This document shows positions 18,690 through 28,538 of a DNA stretch of 64,000 bases, one piece after another; positions within the stretch are counted from its first letter, which is position 1, and each line of letters begins with the position of its first letter. The notes beneath the pieces were generated by a model, which saw only the letters and a program-made list of their open reading frames with translations, was not told the DNA's origin and ran no database searches. The position numbers and the translations under genes are program-made. This DNA comes from Burkholderiales bacterium (lineage in GTDB: Bacteria > Pseudomonadota > Gammaproteobacteria > Burkholderiales > WYBJ01), in the NCBI GenBank assembly GCA_022841915.1, contig JALHQN010000001.1:186001-250000 (forward strand), read 5' to 3'.

Positions 18690-19559
18690 ATGGCATCCCC
18701 TGCGAGCCGTCTGCGCGAAATGCTCGAGCACGAGCGTGCCCATGTCGCACCCGCCGTCTTCAACCCCCTGAGCGCCAAACTCGCGGAACAGGCCGGTTTC
18801 CCCATGCTCTATCTCGGCGGCGGCACGCTCGGCTACCTGAAGTGCTGCCTGGAAGCGAATCTCAATATCACCGAACTGTGTCAGGCGGGCATCGAGATCC
18901 GCGCCGTCACCGATCTGCCATTGATTCTGGATGCGGCAGCAGGCTTCGGCGATCCCATGCATATCCATCACACGGTGCAGATGGCCGAAGCAGCCGGCTT
19001 CGCCGCGATCGAGATCGAAGACCAAATTCTGCCCAAGCGCGCGCATCACCATGTGGGCATCGAACACATGGTTCCGCAGACGCTGATGGCGGCCAAGGTC
19101 GAGGAGGCCGTACGTGCGCGACGAGATCGCGATTTCGTCATCATCGCGCGGACCAACGGCGTGCGTCAGACCGGCATGGACGACGCGATCCAGCGCGCTC
19201 GCGCCTACCGGGACGCCGGCGCGGATGTTTTGTACATATCAGTGCGCACTCCGGAGGAGGCCCGGCGTGTCGCCGAGGCGCTGCCGCCACCCTTCATGTT
19301 CTCGCTGCCGGGTCACGGCGCTTCGGCGGCCGGTCTGTCCCTGGCCGAACTGGGGGCGCTGGGCTTTCGCATCCTCGCCAGTTCCATCTCCGCGTATGCC
19401 TTTCACCGCGCCATGAAGCGAAGCTACGACTGCCTGGCCCGAGGCGAACCCGACCCGGCCTTCGCTGAGACCACACACCATGCCGAGCAGGAAGCCTTGC
19501 ACGAGACGATAGCCATGGAGCAGATGCTTGCGATCGAGCGAGCCACGGTTGAAAAGTAA
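18690..19559 (+). CDS. Isocitrate lyase/PEP mutase superfamily protein
   Basis: A 289-residue barrel of the PEP-mutase/ICL superfamily: FNPLSAKLAEQAGFPMLYLGGG, the metal-binding DAAAGFGDP, IEIEDQILPKRAHHH, the ARTNGV strand and DAGADVLYIS. The usual KKCGH/KRCGH loop is PKRAHHH here, so the catalytic Cys of isocitrate and methylisocitrate lyases is missing. Oxaloacetate decarboxylase-like or other C-C lyase activity is more plausible than ICL. A GGAGGAACC element precedes the ATG. It is divergent from the GGT-like gene, suggesting shared control. Confidence 0.85.
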   Translation: MASPASRLREMLEHERAHVAPAVFNPLSAKLAEQAGFPMLYLGGGTLGYLKCCLEANLNITELCQAGIEIRAVTDLPLILDAAAGFGDPMHIHHTVQMAEAAGFAAIEIEDQILPKRAHHHVGIEHMVPQTLMAAKVEEAVRARRDRDFVIIARTNGVRQTGMDDAIQRARAYRDAGADVLYISVRTPEEARRVAEALPPPFMFSLPGHGASAAGLSLAELGALGFRILASSISAYAFHRAMKRSYDCLARGEPDPAFAETTHHAEQEALHETIAMEQMLAIERATVEK

Positions 19560-19724
19560 TCCGCGAGCGAGGTTGCGCCGCGTGCGCATGCCGGGCTTGC
19601 TGCGAAGAGACGTTTTCTCGTCGATGCCAGGACGAGCACGCATGCCAGGGAGCCCATCCGCCCAGACGGCGACGACCCGATCGCGCCGCAAGATCGGTCA
19701 TCCGACCACGCAAGGGAATTGACC

Positions 19725-21707
19725 ATGCGCTCCAAGCCGCTGTTGATCGGTATCGGCATCGCTGTTGTGCTATTCATCGGCGTCGCCCTCTACGCCATCA
19801 GCCGCGTCGAACCCGCCGACTACTTTCGTCTCGCCGCCGCCGTCGTCAAGGAACAGACCGGACGCGAACTGCGCATCCAAGGCGAGATCGGCTACTCGAT
19901 CTCGCTCGTGCCGACGGTGACTGCCGAGGACGTCCGCTTCCAGAACGCAGCTTGGGGAAGCCGGCCGGACATGCTTAGCGCGAAGCGCATCGAAGTCGAG
20001 ATCGCGCTTTTGCCGCTGCTGCGCGGCAAGGTCGATATTCGCGGCTTGAGGCTGATCGAACCGGATCTGCTGCTGGAGAAGAACGCCCAAGGGACGGGCA
20101 ATTGGACTTTCGAAACCGCCGCATCCGAACCCGGCGCGTCGCCCGATGCCCCACGGCAGCCGGTGCTCGATATCCGGCATGCCGAGATCGAGCGCGGCAT
20201 CGTGACCTATCGCGACACCGAAGCTGCCGGCCCGAGACAACTGACCATCGCTGCGCTGACGATGAAGAGTTCCAGCGATGGCGTGCATATCGACGCGGAT
20301 GCGCAGCTCAACGGCGTGCCCCTCGCACTGGTCGCACGGATGGAACAGGCGACGAATGCGCGCACAGTCGACGGGACGCTGAGCACTGCGGGTCTCGCGC
20401 TTGCTGCGAAGGGCAGCATCCCGCAGCGGGGCGTCGCTGGTTCAGGGTTGAACGGGGAATTCAAACTCCAAGTCAGCGACTGGGCATCGGTGGCGAAACT
20501 GGCTGCCATCGATGCTCTCCAGCTGCCGGCCCTGAAGGCGAACGGCTCGCTGCGCTCCGAGGACGATGCCTGGGTCATCGACAATCTGAAGGCGCAGCTA
20601 GGCAAGTCGAATGCCAGCGGACGCCTGCGATTCGGCAAGACCACTGCAGGCATGAAGATCGACGCGGCACTCGAATCGAGCTTCGTCGACTTGGCCGAAT
20701 TGCAGGGCGCGGCAGAGAAAAAACGCAACCCGGACAATCGCATCTTCTCTGTCGACCCGTTCCCGCTCGCAGCGATCAAGACCCTCAATGGCAAACTCGA
20801 TGCGCGAATCGCGCGCCTCGCGCTGCGGGACGGCAAGGTCGTCGAGGGACTGGAACTGAAGGTGACTGCCGAACAGGGCCGCGTGAACGCCGACCCTGCG
20901 CACTTGCTGGTGGAGGGCAAGGCGTTGCGATTTCGCGCCAAGCTCGACGCATCCTCGGGCCAGCGTCTCGCTGCCGATGTCGCTATCGACGGCAACGGCA
21001 TCGCCCTCGGCGCTCTGGGCGCATTGATGAACCTGTCGGGCACGCCGCAAGGCAGCCCCACGGACATCGCCATCCGCTTCAACGGCCAAGGCGAATCGAT
21101 GCGTGCCTTGATGGCCAGTGCCAATGCCGACGTTCGCATCGTCGTCGGCCCTGGCCGGCTGCGCAATCGTGTGATCGACTGGGGTTCGGATGTCACCGAA
21201 CTGCTCGATGCGCTCAATCCTGCCCGCAAGTCCGATCCATATACGGAACTCAAATGCGCCGTCGTTCGTTTAGCGATACGTCAAGGCATCGCCCGAGTGG
21301 ACAACAGCATCGCCGCCGAAACCGGCAAGGTTTCCGTCATCGCAGCCGGCGTGATCGATTTTCGCAACGAAACCTTGGACCTGGGATTCCGTCCGAAAGC
21401 GGCGACCGGCCTGGGCGTCGGCTTGGGCGGCCTGGCAAGCCTGGGACGCCTCAGAGGCAGTCTCGCCCATCCGAAGGTCGCGCTCGACATGGGAGGCGCC
21501 GCCAAGGCAGCCACCCAGTTGGGCTTGGCCGCAGCCACCGGAGGATTGTCGCTGCTGGCCGGAGGACTGCTCTCGGACAGCGTCCCCGATCATGCATGTC
21601 AGGCTGCTCTGACCGGTGTTACGCGCAGTCGTCCCTCGAAACCGCAAGCCGAGCCGTCGATCGTCGAAGAAGTGATCGGCAACATGAAGAAGCTGTTCGG
21701 GCGCTGA
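19725..21707 (+). CDS. AsmA family protein
   Basis: A 660-residue envelope protein with one N-terminal transmembrane anchor (LLIGIGIAVVLFIGVALYAI) and a long beta-rich periplasmic domain. The AsmA domain is seen in LRIQGEIGYSISLVPTVTAEDVRF and the repeat IEVEIALLPLLRGKVDIRGL; the C-terminal AsmA-like domain ends in a Gly/Ala-rich stretch (LGVGLGGLASLGRL...) typical of the family. Probably linked to outer-membrane lipid homeostasis, by analogy with AsmA/TamB. The ATG at 19725 has AAGGGA at good spacing; a TTG at 19719 is less likely. It stands alone between a plus-strand lyase gene and convergent marC. Confidence 0.88.
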   Translation: MRSKPLLIGIGIAVVLFIGVALYAISRVEPADYFRLAAAVVKEQTGRELRIQGEIGYSISLVPTVTAEDVRFQNAAWGSRPDMLSAKRIEVEIALLPLLRGKVDIRGLRLIEPDLLLEKNAQGTGNWTFETAASEPGASPDAPRQPVLDIRHAEIERGIVTYRDTEAAGPRQLTIAALTMKSSSDGVHIDADAQLNGVPLALVARMEQATNARTVDGTLSTAGLALAAKGSIPQRGVAGSGLNGEFKLQVSDWASVAKLAAIDALQLPALKANGSLRSEDDAWVIDNLKAQLGKSNASGRLRFGKTTAGMKIDAALESSFVDLAELQGAAEKKRNPDNRIFSVDPFPLAAIKTLNGKLDARIARLALRDGKVVEGLELKVTAEQGRVNADPAHLLVEGKALRFRAKLDASSGQRLAADVAIDGNGIALGALGALMNLSGTPQGSPTDIAIRFNGQGESMRALMASANADVRIVVGPGRLRNRVIDWGSDVTELLDALNPARKSDPYTELKCAVVRLAIRQGIARVDNSIAAETGKVSVIAAGVIDFRNETLDLGFRPKAATGLGVGLGGLASLGRLRGSLAHPKVALDMGGAAKAATQLGLAAATGGLSLLAGGLLSDSVPDHACQAALTGVTRSRPSKPQAEPSIVEEVIGNMKKLFGR

Positions 21708-21827
21708 ACGCCTCGCCGCACGATCGCGCGAACGAGTCGCGACGACAAACTGAGACTGCGTGGGAAGCCGCTGCCCCTCGCCCGACACGACCGTGGCGAA
21801 AGCGCCTCGGCGCCGCATCCTCGAACG

Positions 21828-22475
21828 TCAAGCCCCCGCCAGCGCCGGAAACAAAGCCTTCAACCCCGTCGCCATGCTTTCGATCGCAAAGGCGGCGAGC
21901 AGCAGCCCGAGCAGACGAGTCGCGATATTCAAACCGGCAGTCCCCATGCGTCGCCCCACAGGCACCGCCATCTTCAGCACCAGCCAAAGCACTGCGCATG
22001 CCAAGGCGATGCAGAGGATGATCAATGCATGGTGCAGCCAGCCGCCGCCGTGTGACGCGACGATCACCGTACTGATCGCGCCCGGCCCGGCCAGCAAGGG
22101 AATGGCAAGCGGCACGACACCGACACTGCTGCCGTGTTCCAGCTCGTCGGCTTCCTGAGCTGTCTGTCGCACGTCGCCTGCACGTGCGTTCAGCATGGCC
22201 AGCGCCATGAGCAGCAGGACCAGTCCTCCACCGACACGGAAGGACGCGAGACTGCCGCCCATGAAGTTGAGCAAGGTCTCACCCACGATCGATGCGCCGA
22301 CCAGCACACAAAGAACCGTCAACGTCACGATCTTGACCGTGCGCGCGCGTTCATGCTCCGGGCGACTCGATGTCACCGAGAGAAAAATGGGCACCGCGAT
22401 GAACGGATCCAGGATCGCGATCAAGCCGATGAGGAACCTGGAATAGTCCTGCCAGTTGACGAACGCGTCGGCCAT
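21828..22475 (-). CDS. MarC family integral membrane protein
   Basis: A 215-residue inner-membrane protein with about six hydrophobic segments. The family signatures are FLIGLIAILDPFIAVPIFLSV near the N-terminus and the VGVVPLAIPLLAGPGAIST segment in the middle. The name comes from the mar region of E. coli, but no link with antibiotic resistance is established and the function is unknown. It converges with the AsmA gene and lies 19 bp beyond the thioesterase gene, so both may share a transcript. Confidence 0.9.
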   Translation of the reverse strand: MADAFVNWQDYSRFLIGLIAILDPFIAVPIFLSVTSSRPEHERARTVKIVTLTVLCVLVGASIVGETLLNFMGGSLASFRVGGGLVLLLMALAMLNARAGDVRQTAQEADELEHGSSVGVVPLAIPLLAGPGAISTVIVASHGGGWLHHALIILCIALACAVLWLVLKMAVPVGRRMGTAGLNIATRLLGLLLAAFAIESMATGLKALFPALAGA

Positions 22476-22494
22476 TAAGGTCGGCAGCTCGGGA

Positions 22495-22926
22495 TCAGAC
22501 GCGTGGCCAGAGGATCATTTGCGTGCAGCGAAACAACGCGAGCCGCTGACGGGTGGCTTCGTTGCGCACCTCTGCGTCCCATACCTGCGTGCTGCGGCCC
22601 AGATGAGCCGGCGTCGCCTCGCACACGATCACCCCGTCGCGGGCGGTGCCCAGGTAATTGGTCTTGAGTTCCGCCGTGGTGAAGTTCGACGCGCCTTGCG
22701 GCAGATGGGCAAGGGCTCCATAGCCGCAGGCGGTATCCGCCAAAGCCACCACGACCGCGCCATGGAGGAAGCCATTGGGCGCCAATAGTTCCGAGCGCAA
22801 GGGCAAGCGCAAGACCACTTTGCCCGACTCGACTGCGACGATCTCTACGCCGACCAACCCGGGGAAACGCCCCAGGCTGAGACGTGCGAGTTCGGCGCAA
22901 TCGATCTCGCTGCGGAATGTGCTCAT
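22495..22926 (-). CDS. PaaI-type hotdog-fold thioesterase
   Basis: A 143-residue hotdog protein of the PaaI family, which hydrolyses acyl- or aryl-CoA esters in the cytoplasm. The signature is NGFLHGAVVVALADTACGYGA, with the catalytic Asp/Gly region, then LKTNYLGTARDG and the final strands. The ATG at 22926 is preceded by GGAGACGG; a longer in-frame version reaching 23004 is less likely. It is read with marC downstream. Substrate unknown. Confidence 0.87.
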   Translation of the reverse strand: MSTFRSEIDCAELARLSLGRFPGLVGVEIVAVESGKVVLRLPLRSELLAPNGFLHGAVVVALADTACGYGALAHLPQGASNFTTAELKTNYLGTARDGVIVCEATPAHLGRSTQVWDAEVRNEATRQRLALFRCTQMILWPRV

Positions 22927-23023
22927 GAAGCCGTCTCCGGATCGGCTCTTTGCCGAGGCGAGGCTCTCAACTCGGCCGACGATGCGCGCACTCGACGGCA
23001 CCACGAATGCGTGTGCGCGACGA

Positions 23024-24421
23024 TCAACCCACCGCGAGCCGCTTTCCCACGATCTGCGACGTATCGATGAGCGCCGTCATCTGGCTGATGCTGCTCAGAT
23101 CCTCGAACCCTTGAATCGCCTCGTACAAACGCTCGATACGCTCGTGCGGCAGGATGCGCGCGGAGCAATCGAAAAACTTGGTCTTCAGCATTTCAGGCGT
23201 CAAAGGCACGCTCGAGTTGCGCCCGTAGGCTTGATCGACCTTGGTCGACACGACACGTCCATCCTTGAGGGTGACGCGCACCTCCGCGCCGAAATGATTG
23301 TCCGGCGGAAACTGTGCATCGGTATAGATCGCTGCCTTGACCTTCTTCAACAGGGCGTTCGCAGCCGGATCCTTCCAATTGTCGCCTTCGAAATGATCGA
23401 TGGACACGAAGCCGTGAATCAGCGCGCGTGCCAGGGTGTATTGAACGCTGAACTTGGCATCGAGCGCACTGCGCGGATTCGGCCGGTTCGTATGCTCCAG
23501 GCGGCGGCGGTGCGTCCAGGATTCGATCATCTCCACCTGATCGGCGCGCAGAGCGTGTTTCTTGTGCAGTTCCAGCATGCAATCGATACCCGGGTGCGTG
23601 CTGGCACAGCACGGATACTGCTTGAAGCCGATCCCGGGCTTGACCACATCGTACGGTTCCCCCCAGGCGTCGAACATGCGAGCGACATCATAGTTGCCCG
23701 GCCCGTTGAAGACGTTCAGAAAGCCCTGCTTGTGCTCGAACACATCGGCTCCGCTGCTGAATCCTTCGCGGGCAAGCAGGCTGGCGTAGATGCCGTTGCG
23801 GGAACAGTGGCCGACGTGCAGCGGCTTCACCATCGAGCCGAAATTCGACTTCACGCCGGAGGAGAAAGACGCCGCAATCGACAACGCGGTTGCGGTGCGC
23901 TGCGCATCCAGGCCGAGCAGCTTGGCGCAAGCCGCAGCGGACCCGAACACGCCCATGGTCGCAGTCGGGTGCCAACCTTTCTCGTAATGGTGCAAGTTGA
24001 CGGCGCGCCCGATCTTCGCCTCCACCTCGAAGCCCGCAATATAAGCCGTGAGCACGTCGCGTCCATTCTTGCCGTGCTGCTCGCCCAATGCGAACAGCGC
24101 CGGCAGGATAGGGGCCGAAGGGTGGCCACCCATGGAATTGTTGCAATCGTCGTAATCGAGCGCGTGTGCCGCAGTGCCGTTGATCAGGGCCGCGCTCAGC
24201 GGATCGACCCGCCGCTCGCCGCCGAACACCAGGCACGGACCGGGAGCCGCAGCGATACCGAGTGCGGCGGCAGACATGCGGGCGCAATCCTGATCTGCGC
24301 CGGCAAGCGTGACGCCGACCGTATCGAGAATGCCGGCCTTGGCCCACGAGACCGCATCCGCGGGAATCTGTGCGTACTCGGTTGCTACGATGCGTTCTGC
24401 AAGCTGGTCAGCTATCGACAT
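23024..24421 (-). CDS. MmgE/PrpD family protein
   Basis: A 465-residue member of the family that includes 2-methylcitrate dehydratase PrpD and aconitate decarboxylases. Typical stretches are GILDTVGVTLAGADQD, INGTAAHALDYDDCNNSMGGHPSAPILPALFALGE, GFEVEAKIGRAVN, HPTATMGVFGSAAACAKLLGL and GSMVKPLHVGHCSRNG. No other propionate (prp) gene is nearby, so it is more likely one of the many catabolic family members of unknown substrate. GAGGAGA precedes the ATG at 24421. A strong stem-loop at 24493-24524 lies just upstream. Confidence 0.9.
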   Translation of the reverse strand: MSIADQLAERIVATEYAQIPADAVSWAKAGILDTVGVTLAGADQDCARMSAAALGIAAAPGPCLVFGGERRVDPLSAALINGTAAHALDYDDCNNSMGGHPSAPILPALFALGEQHGKNGRDVLTAYIAGFEVEAKIGRAVNLHHYEKGWHPTATMGVFGSAAACAKLLGLDAQRTATALSIAASFSSGVKSNFGSMVKPLHVGHCSRNGIYASLLAREGFSSGADVFEHKQGFLNVFNGPGNYDVARMFDAWGEPYDVVKPGIGFKQYPCCASTHPGIDCMLELHKKHALRADQVEMIESWTHRRRLEHTNRPNPRSALDAKFSVQYTLARALIHGFVSIDHFEGDNWKDPAANALLKKVKAAIYTDAQFPPDNHFGAEVRVTLKDGRVVSTKVDQAYGRNSSVPLTPEMLKTKFFDCSARILPHERIERLYEAIQGFEDLSSISQMTALIDTSQIVGKRLAVG

Positions 24422-24492
24422 TCTCGTCTCCTCTATGCCGTTCAGGTATCGATGCCATCGCCCGTGCAAGGGCCGATTGCCTCATCTCTCTA

Positions 24493-24524
24493 CGATCCCC
24501 AGGCGCCATGGCGCCTGGGGATCG
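24493..24524. terminator. Perfect 15-bp inverted repeat between two minus-strand genes
   Basis: CGATCCCCAGGCGCC (24493-24507) and its exact complement (24510-24524) are separated by AT. It lies 35 bp past the stop of the YdhR-like gene and 72 bp before the PrpD-like gene on the minus strand. No T-tract is present, so it may be a terminator, an RNA processing site or an operator. Confidence 0.5.
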
Positions 24525-24558
24525 CCGTTCGCATCCTTGCTCTGCCTGGCAACACCGT

Positions 24559-24870
24559 TCAGGCCAGCGTGATCTTGCCGGCCGTGTTGTCGACCATCAC
24601 CGGAGAATCAAGATAAACGATCTCCGGCTCGGAACCATACTTGGCCGTCACCGTGGCCTTCCAGTCGGCGTTGTAGACCGATTCTGCACGCTCGCGGGAC
24701 TCCCAGACATACACCCCGCCCGCACGCATGCCATCGTCGGAGAGGTAGTAGTTCTTGCGCAAGAGCCCGGGCATACCGAGATACCGAGGCGCGGTCGACT
24801 GAAACGTCGCGCTGATTTCATCCCGGGTAACGGGCTTGGGCAGCTTGAACGTGACGATGGCGATAATCAT
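24559..24870 (-). CDS. YdhR-like dimeric alpha-beta barrel (monooxygenase-like) protein
   Basis: A 103-residue protein opening with MIIAIVTFKLPKPVTRDE and containing APRYLGMPGLLRKNYYLSDDG and GGVYVWESRERAESVYN, the pattern of small YdhR/antibiotic-biosynthesis-monooxygenase ferredoxin-like barrels. Such proteins often act on aromatic or quinone-like compounds, but no substrate can be named. GAGGAGAAGC precedes the start. It is upstream of the PrpD-like gene but separated from it by a stem-loop. Confidence 0.82.
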   Translation of the reverse strand: MIIAIVTFKLPKPVTRDEISATFQSTAPRYLGMPGLLRKNYYLSDDGMRAGGVYVWESRERAESVYNADWKATVTAKYGSEPEIVYLDSPVMVDNTAGKITLA

Positions 24871-25004
24871 GACGCTTCTCCTCGTGACGGCGACAACTTC
24901 AGCCGACTGGACGACGGCTAGCTCCCTGCGCCCTGTTTCCTGTCACTTCGATGCTTGGTGCGAGATCGGGCGCCAAGCACAGAAGCTTGCCCTCGGATAA
25001 AACC

Positions 25005-27611
25005 TCAGAGGCGCTGCTCTACCCAGGCACGCACGCTGGCCAAGGCGGCCGGCAGTTTATCTGGCTGGGTTCCTCCGCCCTGTGCCATGTCCGGACGGCC
25101 GCCCCCTTTGCCGCCTACTTGCTGGGCGACATGACCGACGACCTCGCCCGCCTTCACCTTGCCGACCAGATCAGGAGTCACGCCGGCGATCAAGGTCACC
25201 TTCTCGCCCTCGGTCACTGCGAGCACGATGATCGCTGACTTGAGCTTCGCCTTGAGCTGATCGACCGTCTCCCGCAAGCCCTTCGCATCGGCGCCCTCGA
25301 GCATCGCGGCCAGAAGCTTCGTACCCTTCACCTCCACCGCCTGGTCGCCTAGCTCCGCCCCCTGGCTCGCCGTCATCTTGGACTTCAGGCGAGCGAGTTC
25401 CTTTTCCAGCGACCGAACGTTCTCGATCATCTGCTGGATCTTCGCATTGACTTCCTGCGGACTGCTCTTGAGCGCGGTCGCGGCTTCGCTGACGCGCTGT
25501 TCCTGTTGTCGGACATACGCGAGCGCGCCGTCGGCCGTGACGGCCTCGATGCGGCGAACGCCTGCGGCAATTCCGGTCTCGGCCACGATCTTGAAGAAGC
25601 CGATGTCGCCCGTGCGACGCACGTGCGTGCCGCCGCAAAGCTCGGTCGAGAACTCGCCCATGCCGATCACGCGCACTTCGTCGCCGTACTTCTCGCCGAA
25701 CAGCGCCATTGCGCCTGCCTTGACCGCCTCATCGTACTTCATGACTCGCGCAGAGACGTCGGCGTTGCGGCGGATCTCGTGATTGACCAGATCCTCGACC
25801 TGCGCAATCTGCTGCAGCGTCATCGGCTCGTTGTGGGCGAAGTCGAAACGCGTGCGTTCCGGATCGACCAAGGAACCCTTCTGCTGAACATGCGCGCCGA
25901 GCACTTTGCGCAATGCCGCATGCATGAGGTGCGTCGCGGAGTGATTCCAGGCAGAGCGCGAGCGCGACTGCGCATCGACCGCGCACATCACCTTGTCGCC
26001 GACCTTAAAGCGTCCCGCTTTCACCTTGCCTTTGTGGCCGAAGACATCGGCCTGAATCTTCTGCGTATCGTCGACTTCGAGGGTGCCGTTCACCCCGGCG
26101 AGTTCTCCGCGATCTCCGACCTGCCCGCCCGATTCGGCATAGAACGGCGTCCGATCGAGCACCACGATGGCCGCGTCGCCTGCACCCACTTCCTCGACCT
26201 GCGTACCCTCGCGATAGAGCGCGACCACGGTCGATTCGAGCGTCAGGGTATCGTAGCCGTGAAATTCTGTGGTTTGGCCGCTGTAGGCCACCCCGCTCGC
26301 CATGCTGAAGCGGGAGGCTGCCCGCGCCCGCTCACGCTGACGCTCCATGGCCGCTTCAAAACCGGCGTAGTCGACACGCACCCCGCGCTCGCGCGCAATG
26401 TCCGCGGTCAGATCGACCGGAAAGCCGAAGGTGTCGTACAACTGGAACACCATTTCGCCGTCGAGCATCTTGTCTTCACGCGTCAGCGCTCCTTCGAGCA
26501 CCTTCATGCCGTGATCGAGTGTTTCCGCAAACCGCTGCTCTTCCTGCAGCAGCACCTGGCTCACTCGCGTCTTTTCTTTCACGAGCTCCGGGTAGGCCGC
26601 GCCCATGGCAAGCGCGAGGTCGTCCACCAGCCGATGAAAGAACGGGTCGGTCTGCCCCAGCTTGTAGCCGTGACGGATGGCGCGACGCACGATCCGACGC
26701 AACACGTAGCCGCGCCCCTCGTTGCTCGGTATCACGCCGTCGATGATCAGGAAGCTGCATGCGCGGATATGGTCGGCGATGACCTTGAGCGAGTTGCTCG
26801 CCAGATCCTTGCTGTGAGTCTCGCGGGCCGCGGCCTTGATGAGGCTCTGGAACAGATCGATCTCGTAGTTCGAATGCACGCCCTGGAGCACCGCTGCGAT
26901 TCGCTCCAACCCCATGCCCGTATCGACCGAGGGCTTCGGCAGCGGATGCAGCACGCCAGCCTCGTCGCGGTTGTACTGCATGAACACGAGGTTCCAGATC
27001 TCGATGTATCGGTCGCCGTCGGCATCGGGCGATCCCGGCGGCCCGCCGGCGATGCCCGGGCCGTGGTCGTAGAACACCTCGGTACAGGGGCCGCAGGGGC
27101 CGGTATCGGCCATCTGCCAGAAGTTGTCCGACCCGCCACCGGGCTTGTCCCCGATCCTAACGCAGCGCTCGGCGGGCACGCCGATCATCTTCGTCCACAA
27201 GTCGTAGGCTTCATCGTCGTCTTTGTAGACGGTGGTCCACATCCGCTCCGGATCGAGGCCGTACACCTTGGTCAGGAGATCCCAGGCATACTGAATCGCG
27301 TCGCGCTTGAAGTAATCGCCGAAGCTGAAATTGCCCAGCATCTCGAAGAAGGTATGGTGGCGCGCGGTATAGCCGACGTTCTCGAGGTCGTTGTGCTTGC
27401 CTCCGGCGCGCACACACCGCTGTGAGGTCGTGGCCCGCGTATAGGGGCGCTTCTCTTGCCCCAGGAACACGTCCTTGAACTGAACCATGCCCGAATTGGT
27501 GAAGAGCAGCGTCGGATCATTGCCCGGCACCAGCGGGCTGGAACTGACGATGGTGTGGCCCTTGCCCTCGAAGTACTGCAAAAACTTGCTGCGGATCTCG
27601 CTAGATTTCAT
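25005..27611 (-). CDS. alaS: Alanyl-tRNA synthetase
   Basis: An 868-residue AlaRS, full length for the family. It has the class II catalytic core at the N-terminus ([11 protein letters not shown]..., [19 protein letters not shown] motif 2 region, DTGMGLERI motif 3), the editing domain with the zinc ligands HSATH near residues 555-559 and CGGTH near 657-661, and the C-terminal coiled-coil plus DHHA1-like domain ([15 protein letters not shown]). Start [11 protein letters not shown] is canonical. In many proteobacteria alaS follows recX, as here, although a 453-bp gap separates them. Confidence 0.98.
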   Translation of the reverse strand: MKSSEIRSKFLQYFEGKGHTIVSSSPLVPGNDPTLLFTNSGMVQFKDVFLGQEKRPYTRATTSQRCVRAGGKHNDLENVGYTARHHTFFEMLGNFSFGDYFKRDAIQYAWDLLTKVYGLDPERMWTTVYKDDDEAYDLWTKMIGVPAERCVRIGDKPGGGSDNFWQMADTGPCGPCTEVFYDHGPGIAGGPPGSPDADGDRYIEIWNLVFMQYNRDEAGVLHPLPKPSVDTGMGLERIAAVLQGVHSNYEIDLFQSLIKAAARETHSKDLASNSLKVIADHIRACSFLIIDGVIPSNEGRGYVLRRIVRRAIRHGYKLGQTDPFFHRLVDDLALAMGAAYPELVKEKTRVSQVLLQEEQRFAETLDHGMKVLEGALTREDKMLDGEMVFQLYDTFGFPVDLTADIARERGVRVDYAGFEAAMERQRERARAASRFSMASGVAYSGQTTEFHGYDTLTLESTVVALYREGTQVEEVGAGDAAIVVLDRTPFYAESGGQVGDRGELAGVNGTLEVDDTQKIQADVFGHKGKVKAGRFKVGDKVMCAVDAQSRSRSAWNHSATHLMHAALRKVLGAHVQQKGSLVDPERTRFDFAHNEPMTLQQIAQVEDLVNHEIRRNADVSARVMKYDEAVKAGAMALFGEKYGDEVRVIGMGEFSTELCGGTHVRRTGDIGFFKIVAETGIAAGVRRIEAVTADGALAYVRQQEQRVSEAATALKSSPQEVNAKIQQMIENVRSLEKELARLKSKMTASQGAELGDQAVEVKGTKLLAAMLEGADAKGLRETVDQLKAKLKSAIIVLAVTEGEKVTLIAGVTPDLVGKVKAGEVVGHVAQQVGGKGGGRPDMAQGGGTQPDKLPAALASVRAWVEQRL

Positions 27612-28064
27612 GGCCTAAGCGACGCGCCCTGCGCGAAGGAAAACATTGATTCTCCCCGGAATATCGAGGGGAAGCAATCAGGCTCGGCTTTGGCAAAAGG
27701 GGTTGCCAGCCCGCCCGGCGACTAACGGCCCGCGTTCCGAGCGCAGAAATGCGATGGACGAAACCTCGAATCCGGCGTCGATTTGCCGGAGGTTCTCGCC
27801 AGATGTCGAGATGGGCCGCGATTTGCATCCAGCCCGGCACTGGTTTGGGCGCTTTTGTCCATTGCGGATCACGTCAGGCGAGGGACCGTTCACGAATCCG
27901 ACAAGGACCCGATCGCCCGAATTCCTCGCCGCGGCTCGAGAGTCTCGATGAGCGGATTTTCTGACTGAATCGCAGTTGCGTCAGCCAGGCCGGCGGGATC
28001 ATCGCCCGGCATCGCCGGCGTGGTGCCACGCCTCGGGCAGCCAACATGGCTGTCGACGGAGCAT
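27612..28064. other. Gene-free stretch between alaS and recX
   Basis: No reading frame here resembles a protein on either strand; the short open frames are mutually overlapping and have arginine/proline-rich, uninformative translations. It should hold the alaS promoter and the recX transcript end. One inverted repeat, GCCGGCG (27989-27995) with CGCCGGC (28013-28019), lies some 50 bp past the recX stop and could be a weak terminator hairpin. Confidence 0.5.
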
Positions 28065-28538
28065 TCAGTCCGCACCTTCTGACTCGGGATTCCAGTCGAC
28101 GTCACCGACTGGGTTCAAGATCACCTTGAGGGCGATGCTGCGACTGAATCCGCGATTGAGCAGGAAGCGCATCTGCCGCTCGCGTTGGCTGCGATCGGTA
28201 GCCGCTTCGCCGAAACGCCTTTGCAACAGCGCCATGGCGGTCTGCAGATCGCCCGCGTCGAGACCGGCCGTCGAAGCAGCGATTACATCGGCATCCAACC
28301 CACGCCGCTTCAACTCCATTCGGACGCGAGCGGCACTGGACCGCGATCGGCGGCCCCTGATGAGCTGATCGGCAAGTCTAGCCTCGGAAAGCCAGCCTTG
28401 ATTCTGCAGTTCGTCGAGCAGCGCCGACACTTGCTCGTATTCCGCGCCCTCGGGATCCAATAGGCGGCGCAACTCCGAACGCGAGCGCTCGCGTCTGGCG
28501 AGCAGCCGAATCGCTTTGCTTCTAAGGGCTTGGACCAT
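28065..28538 (-). CDS. recX: Regulatory protein RecX
   Basis: A 157-residue RecX, the negative modulator that caps RecA filaments. It has the three-helix repeat style of the family: LRSKAIRLLARRERSRSELRRLL, LLDELQNQGWLSEARLADQLIRGRRSR, VRMELKRRGLDADVI, and LLQRRFGEAATDRSQRERQMRFLLNRGFS. The ATG at 28538 gives the usual length, but the frame remains open far upstream without a better start. It follows recA on the same strand with a 322-bp gap, longer than usual. Confidence 0.92.
   Translation of the reverse strand: MVQALRSKAIRLLARRERSRSELRRLLDPEGAEYEQVSALLDELQNQGWLSEARLADQLIRGRRSRSSAARVRMELKRRGLDADVIAASTAGLDAGDLQTAMALLQRRFGEAATDRSQRERQMRFLLNRGFSRSIALKVILNPVGDVDWNPESEGAD

Noticed and set aside
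20102-22021. Plus-strand 639-codon frame within the AsmA gene
   Set aside because: Arg-rich out-of-frame shadow of the AsmA coding sequence, running into the convergent marC.
22775-24616. Plus-strand 613-codon frame opposite the thioesterase and PrpD-like genes
   Set aside because: Mirror frame; the minus strand carries two recognisable genes with good ribosome binding sites.
25506-27425. Plus-strand open frame of 639 codons antisense to alaS
   Set aside because: Translation has no family resemblance; alaS on the other strand is certain.
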